Source of the DNA: Lentisphaeria bacterium | Lineage (GTDB): Bacteria; Verrucomicrobiota; Lentisphaeria; Victivallales; UBA1829 | DNA length: 18,798 nt | NCBI GenBank assembly: GCA_017540385.1 | Contig: JAFYBD010000018.1 | Location: 1-18,798 of the forward strand | Reading direction: 5' to 3' | Shown here: positions 14,703-18,798 of the stretch, in pieces | Layout: each line of letters opens with the position of its first letter | How positions within the stretch are numbered: the first letter of the stretch is position 1 | The notes under the pieces: model-generated | What the model saw: the letters and a program-made list of their open reading frames with translations, nothing else | Told to the model about the DNA's origin: nothing | The model's database searches: none | Program-made: the position numbers and the translations under genes

Positions 14703-16796
14703 ATGGCGGAAGAAATGAAACTTGAAACGTCCCCGGCCGTCGAAGCCCAAGGCGTCTGCGCCTGCGGTCAGCATCACGACCACGATCACGACCACGGCCA
14801 CGATCACCATCATCACGATCACGACGACTGCTGCTGCGGCCACGACCACGACCCGGACGAGCCCACGCGCTGCATTTCCTGCGGCGCACCCATCGGCGAA
14901 GGCGTCGGCCATGCCCGCTCCATGGGACGCGCATCGTTCGCGTTCGTCGGCGGCTTCCTGATCGTGAATTCCTACCTGCTGTCGCTGCTCTTCCCCGGCG
15001 AAGTCTTCGCCTCCGAACTCAGCGCCGCTCTGGGCGCGGTCACGCTGGCCCTGCCGATCGTGGCGACCGCCATCCGCGACCTGATCGAAGGCCGCGTGTA
15101 CATGAACGAACTCGTCGCGCTCGCCATCCTCGCGGCGTTCGCTTCCGGCGACTTCCGTATGGCGGGCATCATCGCGTTCTTCCTGCTCATCACGATCATC
15201 ATCGAATCCCACACCGCCAGCGGCGCGCAGCGTTCCATCGAGGAACTGATCCGCCTGACGCCCCGCACTGCCCACCGCATCGGCGCGGACGGCGCGGAGG
15301 CCGAGGTCTCCGTGAGCGAACTGGCCGTCGGCGACGTGATCGGGGTGCGTCCCGGCGAAAACTTCCCGGTCGACGGCGTGATCGTGCGCGGCGAAAGCGC
15401 CGTGAACCAGGCGTCCATCACCGGCGAATCCATGCCGGAGGACAAGAACGCGGGCGACGAAGTGTACGCCGGCACGCTGAACATTTCCGGCGGCCTCGAG
15501 GTCCGCGTGACGCGCCTCGGCAAGGACACCACGCTCGGCAAGGTCGAACAGATGATCCGTTCGGCCGAACGCAACAAGACCCCGTTCGTGCGCATCATCG
15601 ACCGTTACGCCGGCTACTACACGCCGACCATCCTGATGCTGGCGATCATCACGTGGTGGCTGCCGGGCGGCAGCATGGACCGCGTGATCTCGCTGCTGGT
15701 CATTTCCTGCCCCTGCGCGGTCGTCCTGGCGACTCCGACCACGATCGTGGCCGCGGTGGCCGCTGCGGCGCGTCTGGGCGTGCTCATCAAGAACATCAAC
15801 CACCTGGAGCTCGCGAGCAAGATCCGCACGGTGGTCTTCGACAAGACCGGCACGCTGACGGAGGGCGAACTCTCCGTGGCGCGCCTGAATCCCGTGGCCG
15901 AGGGCGTGGAGCCCGCGGAACTGCTCCTGACGGCGATTTCGCTCGAAGCTCACAGCAATCACCCGACCGCGCAGGCGCTGCAGCGTCTCGCCGCCGAAGT
16001 CGGCATCCCGGCCAAACCCGTTTCCGGGTTCCAGGAAGTCCCCGGCAAAGGCGTGATCGCCATGCTCGACGGACGCCGCGTCCTGGTGGGCCGCGCCGCA
16101 TGGCTGGAGAGCACCGGGCTCACGCTGCCCGTCCTCGACTCGAAGGAACACGAGACGATGAGCGTGGTGTTCGTGGCCGTGGAGGACAAGGTGATCGGCT
16201 GGATCGGGTTCAAGGACAAGATCCGCGCCGAAGCCGCGACCGCCATCAACGAACTCAAGGCCATCGGCGTGACGCGCTGCGCCATGGTGACCGGCGACCG
16301 CGGCAGCGTGGCCGTGAGCATCGCCTCCCAGCTCAGCATCGACGACGTGCGGAGCGACTGCCTGCCGGAGACCAAGGTCGCCTACGTGGAAGAAGTCAAG
16401 AAGACCTCGACCGTGGCCGTGGTCGGCGACGGCGTGAACGACGCGCCCGCGCTGGCCGCCGGCGACCTCGGCATCGCCATGGGCGCCATCGGCAGCGACA
16501 TCGCCATCAACAGCGCGAGCATCGCGCTCATGACCAACGACCTCCGCCGCGTGCCCTTCCTGATCGTCCTGTCCCGCAAGACCAGCGCGATCATGTACCA
16601 GAACCTCGCGTTCGGACTCAGTTTCGTCCTCTGCGGCATCATCCTGTCCGTATTCGGCCGCATGAACCCGATCGCCGCAGCCGCGCTTCACACCGTGAGC
16701 ACGCTCATCGTGATCTTCAACAGCGCCCGCCTGGTCCGTACCGGCGAGGAACTGACCGCGCAGGACCCCGTGCACAAGGCGGCGGATGGAGAGTGA
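14703..16796 (+). CDS. P1B-type heavy-metal-translocating ATPase with His/Cys-rich N-terminus
   Basis: This inner-membrane metal pump of 697 residues has all P-type hallmarks: T240-GES actuator loop, C336-PC in the metal-binding helix, D380-KTGT phosphorylation site, H420-P in the nucleotide domain and G575-DGVNDAP hinge. The usual ferredoxin-like HMA domain is absent. Instead residues 19-60 hold 13 His and 7 Cys (CAC, a long His/Asp run, CCC, then C57-ISC), probably a metal sensor or chelator. The last helix reads LHTVSTLIVIFNSARLV and lacks the Asp usual in Zn/Cd pumps (P1B-2) and the Met/Ser pattern of Cu pumps (P1B-1). Metal specificity is therefore open; Zn, Co or Ni are guesses. It starts 3 nt after hflK with GGGGGAG 6 nt upstream. 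Confidence 0.93.
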   Translation: MAEEMKLETSPAVEAQGVCACGQHHDHDHDHGHDHHHHDHDDCCCGHDHDPDEPTRCISCGAPIGEGVGHARSMGRASFAFVGGFLIVNSYLLSLLFPGEVFASELSAALGAVTLALPIVATAIRDLIEGRVYMNELVALAILAAFASGDFRMAGIIAFFLLITIIIESHTASGAQRSIEELIRLTPRTAHRIGADGAEAEVSVSELAVGDVIGVRPGENFPVDGVIVRGESAVNQASITGESMPEDKNAGDEVYAGTLNISGGLEVRVTRLGKDTTLGKVEQMIRSAERNKTPFVRIIDRYAGYYTPTILMLAIITWWLPGGSMDRVISLLVISCPCAVVLATPTTIVAAVAAAARLGVLIKNINHLELASKIRTVVFDKTGTLTEGELSVARLNPVAEGVEPAELLLTAISLEAHSNHPTAQALQRLAAEVGIPAKPVSGFQEVPGKGVIAMLDGRRVLVGRAAWLESTGLTLPVLDSKEHETMSVVFVAVEDKVIGWIGFKDKIRAEAATAINELKAIGVTRCAMVTGDRGSVAVSIASQLSIDDVRSDCLPETKVAYVEEVKKTSTVAVVGDGVNDAPALAAGDLGIAMGAIGSDIAINSASIALMTNDLRRVPFLIVLSRKTSAIMYQNLAFGLSFVLCGIILSVFGRMNPIAAAALHTVSTLIVIFNSARLVRTGEELTAQDPVHKAADGE
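16788..16793 (+). promoter_or_regulatory. Ribosome-binding site that sets the second ABC ATPase start
   Basis: GGAGAG lies 7 nt before the ATG at 16801. The alternative in-frame ATG at 16786 overlaps this site and has only a closely placed AAGGCGG upstream. The other genes of this operon also start within a few bases after the previous stop. Confidence 0.6.
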
Positions 16797-16800
16797 CCCC

Positions 16801-18036
16801 ATGGAACAGCCTGTGAGAGAACCCGAAAAGACGCCCGCGTCCGCCGAACGCCCCGTCGTGGTGAGCGCAGTCGGCCTGACCAAGGTCTTCCGCGATTTCT
16901 GGAACCGCCCGAAAGCGAAGGCGGTCAACGACGTCGATTTCGAGGTCCGCGAGGGCGAAGTGGTCGGTCTGCTCGGCCCGAACGGGTCCGGCAAGTCCAC
17001 GACCGTGAAAATGCTCCTCGGACTGCTGTATCCCACCGGCGGCCGCCTGACCGTGTTCGGCAAGTCGCCCCGGGACGTCGGGAACAAGAAGCTCATCGGC
17101 TATCTGCCGGAGGAGACGTACCTGTACAAGTACCTGACGGCGTTTGAAATGCTCGATTTCTTCGCGTCGCTCTTCGGGCTTTCGAAAGAGGAGCGCACGC
17201 GCCGCTGCGACCAGCTCCTGGATATGGTCGGACTCGCTCACGCCCGGAACCGCCCCGTCGGCGAATTCTCGAAGGGCATGGCGCGCCGCATCGGACTCGC
17301 GCAGGCCATGATCAACGATCCGGCGTTCCTGATCCTCGACGAGCCGACCTCCGGGCTCGACCCGCTGGGCTGCCGCGAGGTGAAGGACCTCATCAAGCTC
17401 CTGAAGAAGCGCGGCAAGACCGTCATCGTGACGAGTCATCTGCTGAGCGACGTGGAGGAGGTCTGCGACCGCATCATCGTGCTGTACGGCGGCCGGATCC
17501 GCGCCAACGGCGGCATGGAGGACCTGCTGACCATCCGCACCAACGACACCATCACCGTGCCGAAACTGCCCGACGATGCGCTCCGCCGCATCCGCGAGAT
17601 CGTCCGCGAGAGCGTCCCCGACGGCGAAATGACCGTCCGCCACCCCCACATGTCGCTCGAGGATTTCTTCGTCGACATCGTGAACGAGGCGAAGAAGGAA
17701 AGCATCGAGACCTCCGGTTCCCGTTCCGGCGGCGCCATCGCCGAATACCTCACTGGCGGACCCGCCGACGCGAAATCCGTGCTGGAGTCGCTGACCCACG
17801 AGGAGGAGACTCCCGCGAAGAGCATCGCCCGGCGGATGGAGGAGGACGCCGAAGCCGCCGAGCAGGAAGCCGCGAAACGGAAACAGGAGGAGCTCTTCGC
17901 GTCCCTCCAGGCTTCCGCGCCTGCTCCCGAGGTGGAAAAATCCGAGGCGGAACGCCGCGAGATGGAGGCGAAGATGTCCGAAGCGAACCGCAAGCTCATG
18001 GATTTGCTGAACCGCACCCCGGACGGGAAAGACTGA
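16801..18036 (+). CDS. ABC transporter ATP-binding protein with long C-terminal extension
   Basis: This 411-residue ATPase should pair with the permease encoded 6 nt downstream. Walker A is G59-PNGSGKST, the Q-loop region reads IGYLPEETYLY, the signature is F156-SKGMARR, Walker B F176-LILDEP and the switch histidine H213. The ATPase core ends near residue 297 (MSLEDFFVDIVNEA). A further 114 residues are rich in Ala, Glu, Lys and Arg and partly coiled-coil-like (RMEEDAEAAEQEAAKRKQEE), unusual for this family. I prefer the start at 16801; starting at 16786 would add five residues and overlap the pump gene by 11 nt. Its place behind two SPFH genes and a metal pump suggests that all act at the same membrane site. 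The substrate is unknown. Confidence 0.9.
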   Translation: MEQPVREPEKTPASAERPVVVSAVGLTKVFRDFWNRPKAKAVNDVDFEVREGEVVGLLGPNGSGKSTTVKMLLGLLYPTGGRLTVFGKSPRDVGNKKLIGYLPEETYLYKYLTAFEMLDFFASLFGLSKEERTRRCDQLLDMVGLAHARNRPVGEFSKGMARRIGLAQAMINDPAFLILDEPTSGLDPLGCREVKDLIKLLKKRGKTVIVTSHLLSDVEEVCDRIIVLYGGRIRANGGMEDLLTIRTNDTITVPKLPDDALRRIREIVRESVPDGEMTVRHPHMSLEDFFVDIVNEAKKESIETSGSRSGGAIAEYLTGGPADAKSVLESLTHEEETPAKSIARRMEEDAEAAEQEAAKRKQEELFASLQASAPAPEVEKSEAERREMEAKMSEANRKLMDLLNRTPDGKD

Positions 18037-18042
18037 CGCACG

Positions 18043-18798
18043 ATGACCGCGTACCTCGCCATAGTGAAGCTGACATGCCGGTCGGCGATCCGATCCCACA
18101 TCTTCCGGCTGCTGCTGATCCTGCTGCTCCTGAGCATCTTCCTGCTGCCGCAGACGCTGGTCGGCGACGGCACGCCCAGGGGCGACGTGCAGCTTTTCCT
18201 GCAATACTGCCTCGGATTCGCGGGGTTCATCCTCTGCGTGTCGTCGGTCTGGCTGGCGTGTTCCGAGGTCAGCTCCGATGTGGAGACCGCCCAGCTGCAC
18301 ATGATCGCCGTGAAGCCGGTCAAACGCGTGGTGGTCCTGCTGGGCAAATACACCGGCGTCGTGCTGATCCATCTGGCGCTGCTGCTGATCGCGGCCGCCG
18401 TAATCTATGTTTTCCTGTCGTTCCGCCTGAGCTCGTCCATATTCTCCGAGGCCGACCGCGCGCTGCTGGAAGAACAGGTCCTGACCGCCCGTGCGGTCTA
18501 CGCCCCCGAACGCCCCGATTTCAACGCCCTCGCGCAGCAGGAACTCGACCGTCGCATCGCCGCGGCCCGGGAACGCGGCCAGAGCGTGGAGCAGTACCAG
18601 GACGACCAGAGACGCCGCGAGGAATTCTACGAGATCCGGCGCGAGCTCATCGCCACGCGCGGGCTTATCGAGGAGGGCGACGCGGTGTTCTGGCAGTTCA
18701 GCGGACTCCCGAAGGACCTCGACGACGAGGACATCATCTTTCTGCGCTACACGGTCTATGTGAACCGTTACTACACCCAGGACCAGAACGCGGTGCGC
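18043..18798 (+). CDS. ABC-2-type transporter permease (3' end beyond the window)
   Basis: The reading frame stays open for 252 codons to the window edge, so the gene is partial. Three hydrophobic segments are visible: about residues 19-40 (Leu-rich), 51-73 and 96-125. Between the second and third the sequence EVSSDVETAQLHMIAVKPV is the typical ABC-2 coupling stretch. From about residue 128 a long hydrophilic region begins, with a charged helical part (ALAQQELDRRIAAARERG) and further polar sequence to the edge. This is a large soluble insert, expected to be followed by the remaining helices. The start follows the ATPase stop by 6 nt without a strong ribosome-binding site, so translation is probably coupled. 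Confidence 0.85.
   Translation, partial: MTAYLAIVKLTCRSAIRSHIFRLLLILLLLSIFLLPQTLVGDGTPRGDVQLFLQYCLGFAGFILCVSSVWLACSEVSSDVETAQLHMIAVKPVKRVVVLLGKYTGVVLIHLALLLIAAAVIYVFLSFRLSSSIFSEADRALLEEQVLTARAVYAPERPDFNALAQQELDRRIAAARERGQSVEQYQDDQRRREEFYEIRRELIATRGLIEEGDAVFWQFSGLPKDLDDEDIIFLRYTVYVNRYYTQDQNAVR

Noticed and set aside
13323..17096. A 1257-codon open frame on the minus strand
   Set aside because: It lies antisense to the SPFH and P1B genes, which have clear motifs; long antisense frames are expected in G+C-rich coding DNA. Its composition is rich in His, Ala, Arg and Val with no domain.
1..18798. tRNA, rRNA, insertion sequences or phage genes
   Set aside because: No cloverleaf-like segment, conserved rRNA stretch, transposase motif or phage structural gene was recognised on either strand.

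Overview
The window (about 60% G+C by eye) looks like a piece of chromosome from a Gram-negative bacterium of the PVC superphylum. A gut Lentisphaerota/Victivallales-type organism is my best guess. This is an inference from three things: a giant leaderless AIDA-repeat protein, SPFH proteins encoded beside a P1B-type ATPase and an ABC exporter, and the general gene style. No rRNA or other taxonomic marker is present.

Layout. Positions 1-234 hold 5.7 copies of a 41-bp hairpin-forming tandem repeat that continues beyond the left edge. A good promoter (297-325) then precedes a 1352-residue surface-type protein (442-4500) made of two AIDA-repeat stalks, two copies of a globular module and a C-terminal FG-GAP/VCBS-like region. 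After its terminator come the monocistronic NADP-type glutamate dehydrogenase gdhA (4691-6052) and a terminator that serves both strands. On the minus strand a hot-dog thioesterase (7562-7978) and a two-domain class II aldolase/adducin protein (6214-7545) form an operon that converges on gdhA.

A divergent intergenic region (7979-8162) separates that operon from a plus-strand operon. The operon encodes a periplasmic coiled-coil/LysM protein (8163-8759), a GyrI-like small-molecule-binding protein (8770-9441), an ABC ATPase (9470-10420) and its ABC-2-type permease (10417-11301). A lone lipoprotein gene (11514-12212) lies between terminators.

The right third is one tight operon (12539 to the window end) with gaps of 13, 3, 4 and 6 nt. 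It encodes an HflC-like SPFH protein, an HflK-like SPFH protein, a P1B-type metal ATPase with a His/Cys-rich N-terminus, a second ABC ATPase with a long charged C-terminal tail, and an ABC-2-type permease cut off by the window. Linking a band-7 scaffold pair, a metal pump and an ABC exporter in one transcription unit is the most interesting system-level feature. The AIDA/FG-GAP protein with its hairpin-repeat array is the second.

No tRNA, rRNA, CRISPR array, insertion sequence or phage gene was seen. Five hand-picked promoters all share a -10 of the form TANNTT.
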